From positions 1-57,132 of the forward strand of contig NZ_JACKSJ010000257.1 of NCBI RefSeq assembly GCF_025821665.1: DNA of 57,132 bases, read 5' to 3'. The DNA is from [Mycobacterium] manitobense. GTDB taxonomy: Bacteria; Actinomycetota; Actinomycetes; Mycobacteriales; Mycobacteriaceae. A program made the translations under genes and the position numbers. The notes under the pieces are model-generated. The model saw only the letters and a list, made by a program, of their open reading frames with translations, ran no database searches and was not told the DNA's origin. Shown in pieces: positions 1 through 8,459 of the stretch; positions within the stretch are counted from its first letter, which is position 1; each line of letters begins with the position of its first letter.

Positions 1-165
1 GGCCCGCAGGGCGCGTCCGGCGCCATCCCGGGTGGACCCGGGGGCGTGGCAGGCCCGCAGGGCGCCACCGGCGGCATCCCGGGCGGACCCGTCGGATCGG
101 CCGGACCGCAGGGCGCGTCCGGCTGCATCCCCGGGCTGCCCTGCGCGAGCATCCCGGCGCCGTAA
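1..165 (+). CDS. C-terminal end of a collagen-like Gly/Pro-rich repeat protein (partial, 5' end outside window)
   Basis: Frame 1 is open from the window edge to a TAA at 163-165, giving 54 residues. They are an approximately 18-residue repeat built on GPQGA(S/T)G.IPGGP, followed by a short tail with two cysteines (CIPGLPCASIPAP). The Gly-X-Y-like, Pro-rich composition is that of bacterial collagen-like or PE_PGRS-like low-complexity proteins. The N-terminus, and so any export signal, lies outside the window. The gene converges on the PhoD gene, with a hairpin between them. Function cannot be assigned from this fragment. Confidence 0.7.
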   Translation, partial: GPQGASGAIPGGPGGVAGPQGATGGIPGGPVGSAGPQGASGCIPGLPCASIPAP

Positions 166-182
166 GTCACACCAACCGCCGG

Positions 183-208
183 CGGCCGTCAACATGTGTT
201 GACGGCCG
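183..208. terminator. Hairpin between convergent genes
   Basis: A perfect 11-bp stem (CGGCCGTCAAC / GTTGACGGCCG) closes a 4-base ATGT loop. It sits between the end of the collagen-like gene and the end of the minus-strand PhoD gene, so it could act in both directions. There is no T-tract, which is usual for mycobacterial terminators. Confidence 0.6.
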
Positions 209-234
209 GCTGACGGCACGGTGTCAGAGCCGCG

Positions 235-1773
235 TCAGAGCCGGTTCAGCGCCGCCGCCCGATCCGGCACCGCGAACGACGCGCCGGTGCGTACCGGTGC
301 ACCCGGTCGCGACACGTACGGCAGCACCCGGAAGTCGACCCGCATCTCGTCGGCCGTCACACGGGCGCGGACGTACCCGCGCCGATTGTTGAAGTACCGG
401 ATGTGCGGGTTCTCCGGCAGCACCGCGTCAACGTCTGCCCTGCTGTCCGATCCGTCTCCGCCGGAGCTGATCGACGTCGTCACCAGTTCGGTCGCCACCA
501 CCGGTGACGACACGTCGCCTGGGCGCTCGTGCACCTCAGCCGCCCAGTGGCTGTGCACGTCGCCGGTCAGCACCACCGCGTTGCGCACCGCGGGGCCCTT
601 CAGCCCCGCGACGATGCGGTCGCGGTTGGCGGGGTAGCCGTCCCACGCATCGGGGTTCACACCGAGGCCCGGGCCCGGGGTCAGCTCCACCTGGGAGAGA
701 AAGACCTGCTGTCCCAGCACGTCCCAGCGCGCTCGCGACCGCTGGAAACCGTCGAGCAGCCAGCGTTCCTGCTCGGCGCCCGTCAGTGTGGCGAACGGGT
801 TGAACCGCTCGGCACAGTCGGTGCGGTATTCGTCGCGGCACGGCTGATCGGTGCGGTACTGCCGGGTGTCGAGCAGGTGGAACGTGGCCAGCGCGCCCCA
901 GCCGATCCGCCGGTACAGCTGCATGTCGACACCGCGCGGTTGCGAGAACCGTCGCAGCGGCATGTTCTCGTAGTACGCCCGCATCGCCGCCGCCCGCCGG
1001 GCGAGGAACTCGGGTTGCGGCTTCTCCGGAGTCTCGTCGGCCCAGTTGTTGTCCAGCTCGTGATCGTCGTAGACCGCCAGCCACGGCGCGACGGCGTGCG
1101 CGCCCTGCAGGTCGGGGTCGGTCTTGTACTGCGCGTACCGCTGCCGGTAGTTGGCCAGCGTGACGGTCTCCGGCCCGGCGTGCCTGCGCACCCCGCCCGG
1201 CCTCGCCTCGTATTCGTACTGGTAATCACCCAGGTGCACAACGAGATCGGGCTGTTCCCCGGCCAGTCGCCGATAGGCGGTGAACCAGCCCTGTTCGTAA
1301 TGCGAACACGACGCCACGCACATCGTCAGGGCCGTCGCGAGGGCATCGGGCGGCGGCGCGGTGAGGGTCCTGCCCGTCGGCGACAGGTACCCCGCGGCGC
1401 GGAACCGGTAGAAGTACTCGGCGCCCGGCCGCAGTCCCCGCAGCTCCACATGCACGCTGTGCCCGGCATCGGGCGTCGCCGTGGCGACACCGCGCTGCTC
1501 GACGCGAGTGAACCGCTCGTCGGCCGCGACCTCCCACTCCACGTCCACCGGTCGGGCGGGCATACCGCCGAATCCGTCTTCGGCCAACGGGTCCGGCGCC
1601 AGCCGCGTCCAGATCACCACTCCGTCGGGCGCCGGGTCGCCGGATGCCACGCCGAGGGTGAACGGGTCGGCGGGCACCAGGTTGGTGCTGCGCGCGACGG
1701 CGCAGCCGGCGAACGGCAACACCCCGAGCGCGACCGCTCCCCGCAGCACGGCCCTGCGGCTCAGTTGGGACAC
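235..1773 (-). CDS. phoD: PhoD-family alkaline phosphatase/phosphodiesterase, Tat-exported
   Basis: 512 residues from a GTG at 1773. This start is chosen because the next residues form a twin-arginine signal (SRRAVLRG) and hydrophobic stretch ending in FAGC, which may also be a lipobox. A PhoD N-terminal domain follows (FTLGVASGDP, VIWTRLAP). The metallophosphatase motifs are VASCSHYEQGW, HLGDYQYEYEA, YDDHELDNNWAD and LTGDVHSHW. Family members are Ca/Fe-dependent phosphomonoesterases or phosphodiesterases acting outside the membrane. The open frame extends upstream to 2061, but that part is antisense to the next gene and lacks export features. The divergent esterase gene starts 100 bp away. 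Confidence 0.9.
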   Translation of the reverse strand: MSQLSRRAVLRGAVALGVLPFAGCAVARSTNLVPADPFTLGVASGDPAPDGVVIWTRLAPDPLAEDGFGGMPARPVDVEWEVAADERFTRVEQRGVATATPDAGHSVHVELRGLRPGAEYFYRFRAAGYLSPTGRTLTAPPPDALATALTMCVASCSHYEQGWFTAYRRLAGEQPDLVVHLGDYQYEYEARPGGVRRHAGPETVTLANYRQRYAQYKTDPDLQGAHAVAPWLAVYDDHELDNNWADETPEKPQPEFLARRAAAMRAYYENMPLRRFSQPRGVDMQLYRRIGWGALATFHLLDTRQYRTDQPCRDEYRTDCAERFNPFATLTGAEQERWLLDGFQRSRARWDVLGQQVFLSQVELTPGPGLGVNPDAWDGYPANRDRIVAGLKGPAVRNAVVLTGDVHSHWAAEVHERPGDVSSPVVATELVTTSISSGGDGSDSRADVDAVLPENPHIRYFNNRRGYVRARVTADEMRVDFRVLPYVSRPGAPVRTGASFAVPDRAAALNRL

Positions 1774-1861
1774 GGCGCAGTGTCTGCGACCCGGTTGTCC
1801 TGCCGGTGACCGCCGGCTGTACGGCGCCCCGCCGCGACGATGCCGTTGCGCGAACACCGGA

Positions 1862-1867
1862 TACTCT
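1862..1867 (+). promoter_or_regulatory. -10 element of a leaderless promoter for the 1874 esterase
   Basis: TACTCT fits the mycobacterial TANNNT -10 consensus and ends six bases before the GTG at 1874, so transcription would begin at or very near the start codon. This spacing supports 1874 over earlier in-frame starts. Confidence 0.55.
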
Positions 1868-1873
1868 CGGGGC

Positions 1874-2836
1874 GTGCCGCTGTCATTCGATCCGGAGATC
1901 CTCGCCGCGCTGCTCGCTGCGCCCCAGCCAGCCGACCCGACACCCCCGCGGGTGGGTGACGTCGCCACCCGACGGCGGAACACCACGGCGACCTTCGACC
2001 TGATCGCCGAGATGGTCCCGGCCGTTGACGGCGTCGATGTCAACCGGCACGCGCTCACCACCGCCGACGGCGCGGAGCTGCCGCTGTGGTGGTACCGCCC
2101 GGTCGGCGTGCCCGAAAACGGCAGCGCCGCACTGTATCTGCACGGCGGCGGGATGATCCTCAGTCTCGAGGAGACCGGCTGCGGTTACGACGCGATCGTG
2201 CGCCGCTACGTGGCCGAGTCGGGCGTGCCGCTGCTGATGGTGGACTACCGCGCGGCACCCGAGCACCCGCACCCCACGCCGGTGGAGGACTGCTACGCCG
2301 CGCTGCAGTGGTTGGCCGAGCACGCCGCCGATCTCGGGGTGGATGCCGGGCGGCTCGCGGTGATGGGTGACAGCGCCGGCGGCGGGCTCGCTGCAGGCGT
2401 GGCACTGCTGGCCCGCGACCGCGGCGGCCCCGCGCTCGCCCTGCAGCTGCTGATCTACCCGATGCTCGACGACCGCAACACCACACCCGACCCGCAGATC
2501 CCCGCCGAGGGCATGGTGTGGAGTTACGACGACAACGTCACCGGCTGGGGCGCCCTGCTCGGCGACCGCGCAGGCGGACCGGACGTGCCCGTCTACGCGG
2601 CGCCCGCCCGCGAGGAGAACCTGGCCGGGCTGCCGCCCGCCTACCTCGACACCGGCGACCTCGACATCTTCCGGGCGGAGATCGTCGACTACGCGCACCG
2701 GCTCGCCGCCGCCGGTGTTCCCGCCGAACTGCACGTCCACCCGGGCTGCCCGCACGGTTTCGAGATGATCGTCACCGACGCGGACGTATCCCGTCGCGCA
2801 GTCGCCGACCGGCTGCGCCGGCTACGCGCGCTCTGA
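1874..2836 (+). CDS. Alpha/beta hydrolase-3 (HSL-family) esterase/lipase
   Basis: 320 residues, a usual length for mycobacterial LipH/NlhH/LipR-type esterases. The oxyanion-hole motif HGGG is at residues 90-93, the nucleophile elbow GDSAGG has Ser167, and the C-terminal catalytic region contains DTGDLDIF and PHGFEM, which supply the Asp and His. No signal peptide is seen, so it is probably cytosolic and acts on short-chain acyl esters. The GTG start follows a TANNNT box at leaderless spacing. The small membrane-protein gene downstream has its own promoter-like box, so the two need not be co-transcribed. Confidence 0.88.
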   Translation: MPLSFDPEILAALLAAPQPADPTPPRVGDVATRRRNTTATFDLIAEMVPAVDGVDVNRHALTTADGAELPLWWYRPVGVPENGSAALYLHGGGMILSLEETGCGYDAIVRRYVAESGVPLLMVDYRAAPEHPHPTPVEDCYAALQWLAEHAADLGVDAGRLAVMGDSAGGGLAAGVALLARDRGGPALALQLLIYPMLDDRNTTPDPQIPAEGMVWSYDDNVTGWGALLGDRAGGPDVPVYAAPAREENLAGLPPAYLDTGDLDIFRAEIVDYAHRLAAAGVPAELHVHPGCPHGFEMIVTDADVSRRAVADRLRRLRAL

Positions 2837-2854
2837 CGCGCTGACACGCACACC

Positions 2855-2860
2855 TAAGCT
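2855..2860 (+). promoter_or_regulatory. -10 element of a leaderless promoter for the 2867 membrane protein
   Basis: TAAGCT matches TANNNT and ends six bases before the second of two consecutive GTG codons (2864 and 2867). The spacing favours 2867 as the start. Confidence 0.5.
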
Positions 2861-2866
2861 GAGGTG

Positions 2867-3169
2867 GTGTCCGACGAGATCTCGACCGCGCTGATCATCG
2901 GCGCGTTCCTGGCCATGGTCGTCGCCTTCATCGCCGGCCGTGCGCTCACCCACAAGCCCGAACTCGGCCGCCGCGTCTACTGGGGCGGCTGGGCGTTGGC
3001 CATCCCGCTGTTCGCGCTCGGCATGGCCGCGCCGTTCTGGCCCAACGTGGTGGCGGCGGTGTCGATCCTGGGAATCGCGTCGATCGGGCTGGCGTATGTC
3101 ATGACGCCGTACCTCACGATCAGCGGCTACACGTACACGATGCAGGACCGCTTCCGCTCCGGCGAGTAA
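2867..3169 (+). CDS. Small membrane protein of unknown function
   Basis: 100 residues with about three hydrophobic segments: residues roughly 7-25 (ALIIGAFLAMVVAFIAG), 40-60 (WGGWALAIPLFALGMAA) and 65-85. The tail is short and polar (YTMQDRFRSGE). No known domain is recognised. The start is the second GTG, chosen by its distance from the TAAGCT box; 2864 is equally in frame. It follows the esterase by 30 bp on the same strand. A transporter-accessory or envelope role is possible, but nothing in the sequence decides it. Confidence 0.7.
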   Translation: MSDEISTALIIGAFLAMVVAFIAGRALTHKPELGRRVYWGGWALAIPLFALGMAAPFWPNVVAAVSILGIASIGLAYVMTPYLTISGYTYTMQDRFRSGE

Positions 3170-3360
3170 GCCCGGTGGCGCACCGCGCGGCCCTTTTGCG
3201 CTGCCGTCAATGTGACCCATGGCCACTCTGTTGTGTGCTACATCTTGGACCGGCACTGCACGGGCATGAACGATGAAGATCAAATCCTTTCCGACGGCAG
3301 AGAACATCACCGGGCGGGATTTCCGGAAGGCGGAATCATCGGTCCGAAAGGCTGTTCGCC

Positions 3361-4506
3361 ATGAGTACCTTGTCCGCGGTGGTGAACTCCTGGAACGAGT
3401 GGGATCCGCTCGAGGAGGTCGTCGTCGGCTCCGCAGACGGCGCGTGTTTCGAGCCCACCGAGCCCGGCAGTCGCCCGCAGATCCGTAATGCGTGCCGTGG
3501 CACGCCTTTTCCCAAGGGACCGAAGCCACCTGAAGCCATCGAACGTGCGAATGAGGAGCTGGCCGGGCTTCAGGCCCTCCTCGAGTCGCACGGAGTCAAG
3601 GTCCGCAGGCCCACGCCACACGACTTCAGCAGAAGTGTCGCCACTCCGCACTTCTCGGTCGCGAACCAGTATTGCGCGGTGTGCCCGCGCGACGTGATGA
3701 TCACGATCGGGAGCGAGATCATCGAAGCACCGATGTCACGCCGGTCGCGATACTTCGAGTTCACCGCCTACCGCGACCTCGTCTACGAATACTGGAAGGC
3801 CGACCCACGCGTGGTCTGGACGACCGCGCCGAAGCCGTCGATGGGCGACGGTATGTACCGCGAGGGCTTCTGGGACTGGTCCGACGAGAAGCGGCATTCC
3901 GAGATGCACGCCTTCGAGTTCTGCGTGTCGCAAGACGAGGTGGTCTTCGACGCGGCTGACATCAGCAGATTCGGCCGAGACCTGGTGGTCCAGGAGTCGA
4001 TGACATCGAACCGGGCGGGCATCAACTGGCTGAAGAGGCATCTCGAACCCAAGGGCTTCCGCGTGCACCCTGTGCACTTCCCGCTCGACTTCTTTCCGTC
4101 GCACATCGATTGCACGTTCGTTCCCTTACGCCCCGGACTCATACTCACCAACCCCGACCGGCCGCTGCGTGCCGGCGAGGAGAAACTCTTCCTGACCGAT
4201 GACTGGGAGTTCGTCTCGGCCCCGCGGCCCACATCGAGCAACTCCGAGATGCCTGACTACTGCCAGTCGTCGAAGTGGCTGTCGATGAACGTACTGAGCA
4301 TCTCGCCGACCAAGGTCGTCTGTGAGGAACAGGAGCGTCCGCTGCAGGATCTGCTGTCCGGGCTCGGCTTCGAGGTGTTCACCATCCCGTTCCGGAATGT
4401 CTTCGAGTTCGGCGGATCTCTGCACTGCGCCACCTGGGATGTGCGCCGCATCGGAGGGTGTGAGGAGTACTTCTCGGCCGGCGACTACCGCCCGCTGGTG
4501 ACGTGA
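3361..4506 (+). CDS. L-arginine:glycine/inosamine-type amidinotransferase
   Basis: 381 residues, full length for the AGAT/StrB1/CyrA/SxtG family, which moves the amidino group of arginine onto an amine acceptor through a covalent amidino-cysteine. Visible hallmarks are WDPLEEVVVG near the N-terminus, FDAAD.SRFGRD with Asp200, HIDCTFVPLRPG with His248, SSKWLSMNVL at 303-312, and GGSLHC.TWDVRR with the nucleophile Cys356. From memory the pattern resembles mitochondrial GATM as closely as streptomycin StrB1. The acceptor is unknown. The stop overlaps the start of the next glycosyltransferase by four bases, implying an amino sugar, aminocyclitol or amine-bearing glycoconjugate as substrate. AGA-rich codons and lower codon bias suggest acquired DNA. 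Confidence 0.9.
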   Translation: MSTLSAVVNSWNEWDPLEEVVVGSADGACFEPTEPGSRPQIRNACRGTPFPKGPKPPEAIERANEELAGLQALLESHGVKVRRPTPHDFSRSVATPHFSVANQYCAVCPRDVMITIGSEIIEAPMSRRSRYFEFTAYRDLVYEYWKADPRVVWTTAPKPSMGDGMYREGFWDWSDEKRHSEMHAFEFCVSQDEVVFDAADISRFGRDLVVQESMTSNRAGINWLKRHLEPKGFRVHPVHFPLDFFPSHIDCTFVPLRPGLILTNPDRPLRAGEEKLFLTDDWEFVSAPRPTSSNSEMPDYCQSSKWLSMNVLSISPTKVVCEEQERPLQDLLSGLGFEVFTIPFRNVFEFGGSLHCATWDVRRIGGCEEYFSAGDYRPLVT

Positions 4507-5951
4507 AGATCGGCCTGATCTGCGGCGACGGCCTCCCGGTCTCGGGACTGTTGACCGTGTTCCGCAGCGTCTACCACCTCGGACGGTCGATGGGCGTCTT
4601 CGACCACACGGTCGCCGCCGACCTCGGCTACTCGTGGCGGTCGGACAAGACGCGGTTCTTTCCGAACGGACCGGATCCACACCCCTATCCGCCGTGGCTC
4701 AGGCCGACGGTCAACGACTCGATTGCGGGGCTGAACCGAGCCGAGCTGTCGGCAGAGCTCGAGGACATCCGTCGATGCGTCGCCGTCTTCGATGGCTTGG
4801 AAGAAGCCGAGCGGCAGTCACTGGTCGACCGGATCGAGACTTTGCAGAAGGTGTACTTCGACCACTTCGCGACATGGCTGGAGCGCCACGACCCGGACTG
4901 GGTCTTCGCGGTGAATCTCACTCTCCCGCATGCGGTGAGCGTGACGTCCGCGCTCTACATGGCCGCAGAACGCCGCTACCGCGGGCGCCGGGGCGGGCTG
5001 GTGATCTGGGATCACGATCTGTGCGGCTCGAATGGGCGCTGGGACATAGCAATTGACCGACGGTTCTATCCGTCCGTTCCCAATGACGTGACGCCGCTGC
5101 CGGCCGAGGCGGCACACGTCAACTGGATCGTGGTGTCCAAGGGGCTCGCGCGAGAGGCGGAAAGCTATGACACCGCATCGCGACCGAAGGTCATCGCCAA
5201 CCTGCTTCCGGTGATCCCACCGGGAATCGACGACCGCCATCACGAATTTGCGCGACAACTCGAGTTGAGCCCGGAACGACCGATACTGCTGAGCCCGGTG
5301 CGGATCTACCGGGTGAAGGGCGTGAATCAATCGCTGCGATTTCACGCAGAAGTCGTGGCCGAGTGCCTCCGCCGTTCACTTCCGCCGCCCTACCTGCTCG
5401 TCTTCGGCGACCTCGACGAAGATCCGGATTACGGCGACGAACTCGTCGCACTGCGCGACGAACTCGCGACGGAGAAGTACGTCCGATTCCTCGGCGGCGT
5501 CCCTCTCGAATCGGTGCGAGAAGCCGACGGAAACTGGCGGTTGGACGAAGTGGACCTTCTGCGGCTCGCGCGAGCGACCCACGGCGGGGTTGTCTTCACG
5601 CCCAGCGTCAGCGATTTCGAGACGGTGGGCCTGGGTGCCGGTCTGGCTGCTGCCGCAGAGATTCCCGCCGTGTCGACTCGATACAACGCCTTCGACGAGG
5701 TCTACGGTGCCGCAGGCCTCAGCTGCACGACGTTCGAGACCGACGGGACGGGTATGACCGAGGCGGCGGTGGAGTTCGTCGATGTGCTGGCCGGGTTCGC
5801 TCGGCGCGATGCGGAGCTGATCGCCGGCCTGAAGCGCAATCGCCAGGCCGTGGAGTCGCTGTTCCCGACGGATCCGTGGAGGACACTGCTCGGCTCGCTG
5901 AACGACGGCATCGCCAGGTCCGATCCTCCTGTAGAAGAGCGAACGATGTGA
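4503..5951 (+). CDS. GT4-like glycosyltransferase (first of the amidinotransferase operon)
   Basis: 482 residues from a GTG that overlaps the amidinotransferase stop (GTGA). A Rossmann-like N-terminus (KIGLICGDGLPVSG) and the GT-B C-terminal half are visible: SPVRIYRVKGVNQSL resembles the nucleotide-sugar strand of GT4 enzymes, and SDFETVGLGAGLAAA occupies the place of the E-x7-E donor-binding motif. No signal peptide or membrane segment is seen. It is longer than a minimal GT4 because of an insert at about residues 60-130. Donor and acceptor are not deducible; coupling to an amidinotransferase suggests assembly of a guanidinylated glycoside. Confidence 0.8.
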   Translation: MKIGLICGDGLPVSGLLTVFRSVYHLGRSMGVFDHTVAADLGYSWRSDKTRFFPNGPDPHPYPPWLRPTVNDSIAGLNRAELSAELEDIRRCVAVFDGLEEAERQSLVDRIETLQKVYFDHFATWLERHDPDWVFAVNLTLPHAVSVTSALYMAAERRYRGRRGGLVIWDHDLCGSNGRWDIAIDRRFYPSVPNDVTPLPAEAAHVNWIVVSKGLAREAESYDTASRPKVIANLLPVIPPGIDDRHHEFARQLELSPERPILLSPVRIYRVKGVNQSLRFHAEVVAECLRRSLPPPYLLVFGDLDEDPDYGDELVALRDELATEKYVRFLGGVPLESVREADGNWRLDEVDLLRLARATHGGVVFTPSVSDFETVGLGAGLAAAAEIPAVSTRYNAFDEVYGAAGLSCTTFETDGTGMTEAAVEFVDVLAGFARRDAELIAGLKRNRQAVESLFPTDPWRTLLGSLNDGIARSDPPVEERTM

Positions 5952-7009
5952 CGTCCGAACACCTCAGAGTGGTTCTCGTCGCGCCGCCGTACTTCGAGGT
6001 TCCGCCTAAGGATTACGGCGGAACCGAGGCCGTCATCGCGGACCTGGCCGATGGCCTCGTCGCGCGCGGCCACACCGTGTTCGTCCTGGGCGCTGGGCAT
6101 TCCAGGACCGACGCGCGCTTCGTCGCGATCTCACCTGAGGCCGTCCCCGAGCGACTGGGTCAGGTTCGTCCCGAGATCGTGCACGCCATCGAGGTACGCC
6201 GGGCGATCGCGCGGCTGGCGCGCCGGGAAGGCGTGGACATCGTCCACGATCACACCATGTCCGGCGCCCTCAACGCGTCGAGCTACGGCAGCCTGGGCGT
6301 CAAGACGGTGTCCACCGTGCACGCCACGATCGACGTCGACATGCGTCGCTACTACGCGGCTCTCGATCAGGACCTCGGGCTGGTGGCCGTCAGCCATCGT
6401 CAACGAAGCTCATCACCGGATCTCAACTGGGTGGGGACCGTGCACCACGGCCTCCGGGTCACCGATTGGCCCTTCCGCGCGACCAAGGACGACTTCGCGC
6501 TGTTCCTGGGTCGGTTCTGTCCGGAGAAGGGGCCGCACTTTGCGTTGGATGCCGCTCACTCCGCGGGCATCCCGCTGGTCCTCGCCGGAGCGTGCGTCGA
6601 ACCCGGCGACCGCGGCTATTTCGAGCAGGAGGTCATGCCCCGAATGACCGACGGCGACAGGGTGATCGGGCGCGTTGGCGGCCTGGCGAAGCGTGATCTT
6701 CTCGCCGCAGCGCGGTGCCTGGTGTTCCCGATCCGTTGGGAGGAGCCCTTCGGGCTGGTGATGATCGAGGCGATGGTGACCGGCACACCCGTCGTGGCGC
6801 TGCGGGCCGGGTCGGTTGACGAGATCGTGGTCGACGGCAAGACCGGATACGTCTGCAACGATCCGTCAGAGCTAGCAGCCGCCCTCGAGGCTGTCGGCGA
6901 CATCGATCCCGACGTGTGTCGCTCCCACGTCCAGGAATTCTTCGGTATCGAGCGCATGGTCGCCGGCTACGAGGAGGTGTATGCGTCCGTTGCGGCACCG
7001 ACGAAGTGA
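5948..7009 (+). CDS. GT4-family glycosyltransferase (second of the amidinotransferase operon)
   Basis: 353 residues from a GTG overlapping the previous stop by four bases (GTGA). This start is preferred over the much longer open frame upstream, which only shadows the preceding gene. GT4 features are YGGTEAVIADLADGLVARGH at the acceptor side, DIVHDH, LGRFCPEKGPHFALDAA, and the donor motif EEPFGLVMIEAMVTGTPVVA with both glutamates. It is cytosolic by sequence. As last gene of the coupled trio it probably adds a second sugar in the same pathway. GT4 membership is firm; the sugar is unknown. Confidence 0.87.
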   Translation: MTSEHLRVVLVAPPYFEVPPKDYGGTEAVIADLADGLVARGHTVFVLGAGHSRTDARFVAISPEAVPERLGQVRPEIVHAIEVRRAIARLARREGVDIVHDHTMSGALNASSYGSLGVKTVSTVHATIDVDMRRYYAALDQDLGLVAVSHRQRSSSPDLNWVGTVHHGLRVTDWPFRATKDDFALFLGRFCPEKGPHFALDAAHSAGIPLVLAGACVEPGDRGYFEQEVMPRMTDGDRVIGRVGGLAKRDLLAAARCLVFPIRWEEPFGLVMIEAMVTGTPVVALRAGSVDEIVVDGKTGYVCNDPSELAAALEAVGDIDPDVCRSHVQEFFGIERMVAGYEEVYASVAAPTK

Positions 7010-7064
7010 CATGCGGCAGCGGGCTGACCCGCGCCGCGAGAATCGACATCAAGGGAGAAGCGTC

Positions 7065-7556
7065 ATGACCATCACTCGCGGGCTGCCGGCAGCCCTCATC
7101 ATCGCCGCCGGCGTGGCTGTCGGATCGGCGGGCACCGGCTGGGCGGGCGGGCCCACACAGGTTGTCCCGGTTCCTCCGAACCCGACTGCGGCGGGCGGTG
7201 AGCCGTTCCAGGGCGTCTATGACCTGCGGTACACCCGGGCCTCCGGTCAGGTCCTCACCGGAACCTGGACGGTCGCTCCGTGCGGGCCCGGATGCGCCAA
7301 TGTCACGGCGGCCGTCGAGATACTCGTGCCGTACAGCGGCAACGCGCGGCTGACCGGCAACCAGTGGGCGATGACGATCAACAGGCCGGACGCCGTCATC
7401 TGCCCCGACGAACGCCGGCTACCCGGCACCACGACCTACACCTGGGACAGCGCGACACTGGCCGGGGGCACGAGCACCAGCGCACCCGTGAACTGCGAGG
7501 GCGTGCCGCAGGGACCCAACAGGCCCGGAACGTTCACCCTGACGAGGCGCGGATAG
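7065..7556 (+). CDS. Secreted protein of unknown function
   Basis: 163 residues. The ATG at 7065 is preceded by AGGGAGAAG at good spacing. A Sec signal peptide (residues 1 to about 27, GLPAALIIAAGVAVGSAGTGWAG) is followed by a Pro-rich linker and a beta-rich domain (GVYDLRYTRASGQVLTGTW) with four cysteines (CGPGC, then two further on), so disulfides are likely. The type is common in mycobacteria: small exported proteins with a signal peptide and a lipocalin-like or sandwich repeat. It follows the glycosyltransferase operon by 55 bp; co-transcription is possible, but a functional link is not shown. Confidence 0.75.
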   Translation: MTITRGLPAALIIAAGVAVGSAGTGWAGGPTQVVPVPPNPTAAGGEPFQGVYDLRYTRASGQVLTGTWTVAPCGPGCANVTAAVEILVPYSGNARLTGNQWAMTINRPDAVICPDERRLPGTTTYTWDSATLAGGTSTSAPVNCEGVPQGPNRPGTFTLTRRG

Positions 7557-7563
7557 CGCTAAG

Positions 7564-8103
7564 TCATTCGGCTCTGGAGCCGACTCCACCCGGGTGGTGA
7601 GCCGGCGTAGCCTCGAGCGCTTCGAAATACGGTTTCATCGACGGGTAATAGGCATCGAAGTCCGGTAGTGGCGCCTGGTCCCTGGCGGCCACCAGGTTGT
7701 CGAGGTAGTACTCCCAGCCGGGTCCGACGTCCTCGATCCCGCGCACCTTCTCCAGACGCTGGATCAACCGCAGTTCGGTTGTTCCGCCCGACTCTTCGAG
7801 GAACAGCGCGAGGTGCCACGAGCCCGATTCGTCGATCATCGTGAGGGCGAGACGGCGCGGCGGATCGCATGCCTCGATCCGCATGTCACACCACGGCGCG
7901 CCTTCTTCGAAGCCCAATTGGACTTCGATGGTCAAACCGGGCGCGCCGTCGCCTTTCCAGATTCCGAACCATCTCGCAGTCCGGTCGGGTTCGGTCACGC
8001 TCGCCCACACGTCGTCGGCGGATGCGCGAAACGTCCGGGTGAAGGTGAGGTCGTACCCAGCGGAGGTGGAGAAGAGCCGGGCTGTCGGTGATGGCGGTTT
8101 CAT
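7564..8103 (-). CDS. SRPBCC/AHSA1-family (START-like) protein
   Basis: 179 residues. The ATG at 8103 overlaps the stop of the ArsR gene by four bases (ATGA). The AHSA1/SRPBCC fold is recognised from DLTFTRTFRASADDVWASVTEPDRTARWFG, here noted only in part as DVWASVTEPDRTARWFG, and later ESGGTTELRLIQR and GWEYYLDNLV. Such proteins have a hydrophobic cavity and often pair with an ArsR regulator, forming a small ligand-responsive unit. The ligand is unknown. The pair is probably transcribed together from the palindrome-containing promoter at 8460-8480. Confidence 0.85.
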   Translation of the reverse strand: MKPPSPTARLFSTSAGYDLTFTRTFRASADDVWASVTEPDRTARWFGIWKGDGAPGLTIEVQLGFEEGAPWCDMRIEACDPPRRLALTMIDESGSWHLALFLEESGGTTELRLIQRLEKVRGIEDVGPGWEYYLDNLVAARDQAPLPDFDAYYPSMKPYFEALEATPAHHPGGVGSRAE

Positions 8104-8453
8104 GCGGTGGCCTCCCTTGTCGTCGGATCTCCGCGCCGTTCGCGGCGCGTGCGGTGGACCTCCGTTTCGAGCGCGTCGAGGTGCGCTTCCCACGTCACCG
8201 GAGTCGCGAGGCCGGCCAGCCACGTCATCAGGGGCGTCAGAGCCTCCGGGTCGAGGGTGTAGATCCGCTGCCTGCCAACGACTTCAGCCGTCACGAGGCC
8301 ACTGTCCCGCAGTACTCGCAGGTGACGACTCACTGCCGGTCGGCTGATCGGGAACAGCGCGCAGATCTCGCCGACCGGCATCGGCCGATCGCGCAAGGAC
8401 TCGAGGATGTCGCGGCGCACGGGGTCGGCGACGGCCCCGGCGATCTCGTCCAC
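8100..8453 (-). CDS. ArsR-family winged-helix transcriptional regulator
   Basis: 117 residues from the GTG at 8453; a TTG at 8459 is also in frame. GTG is preferred because a TACGCT box lies at -12 to -7 from it. The winged-helix core is ADPVRRDILESLRD...VGEICALFPISRPAVSRHLRVLRDSGLV, of which PISRPAVSRHLRVLRDSGL is the recognition region; GRQRIYTLDPEAL forms the wing. The metal-binding cysteines of classical ArsR/SmtB sensors are absent, so it belongs to the non-metal group associated with SRPBCC partners. Translational coupling to the SRPBCC gene and the promoter palindrome suggest autoregulation. Confidence 0.88.
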   Translation of the reverse strand: MDEIAGAVADPVRRDILESLRDRPMPVGEICALFPISRPAVSRHLRVLRDSGLVTAEVVGRQRIYTLDPEALTPLMTWLAGLATPVTWEAHLDALETEVHRTRRERRGDPTTREATA

Positions 8454-8459
8454 GGACAA

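Noticed and set aside
3273..3488. 71-residue frame before the amidinotransferase
   Set aside because: Runs into the amidinotransferase in another phase, Arg-rich end, no ribosome site.
5363..5947. N-terminal extension of the second glycosyltransferase
   Set aside because: Shadow of the preceding gene; the GTG at 5948 overlaps its stop and gives a standard GT4 N-terminus.
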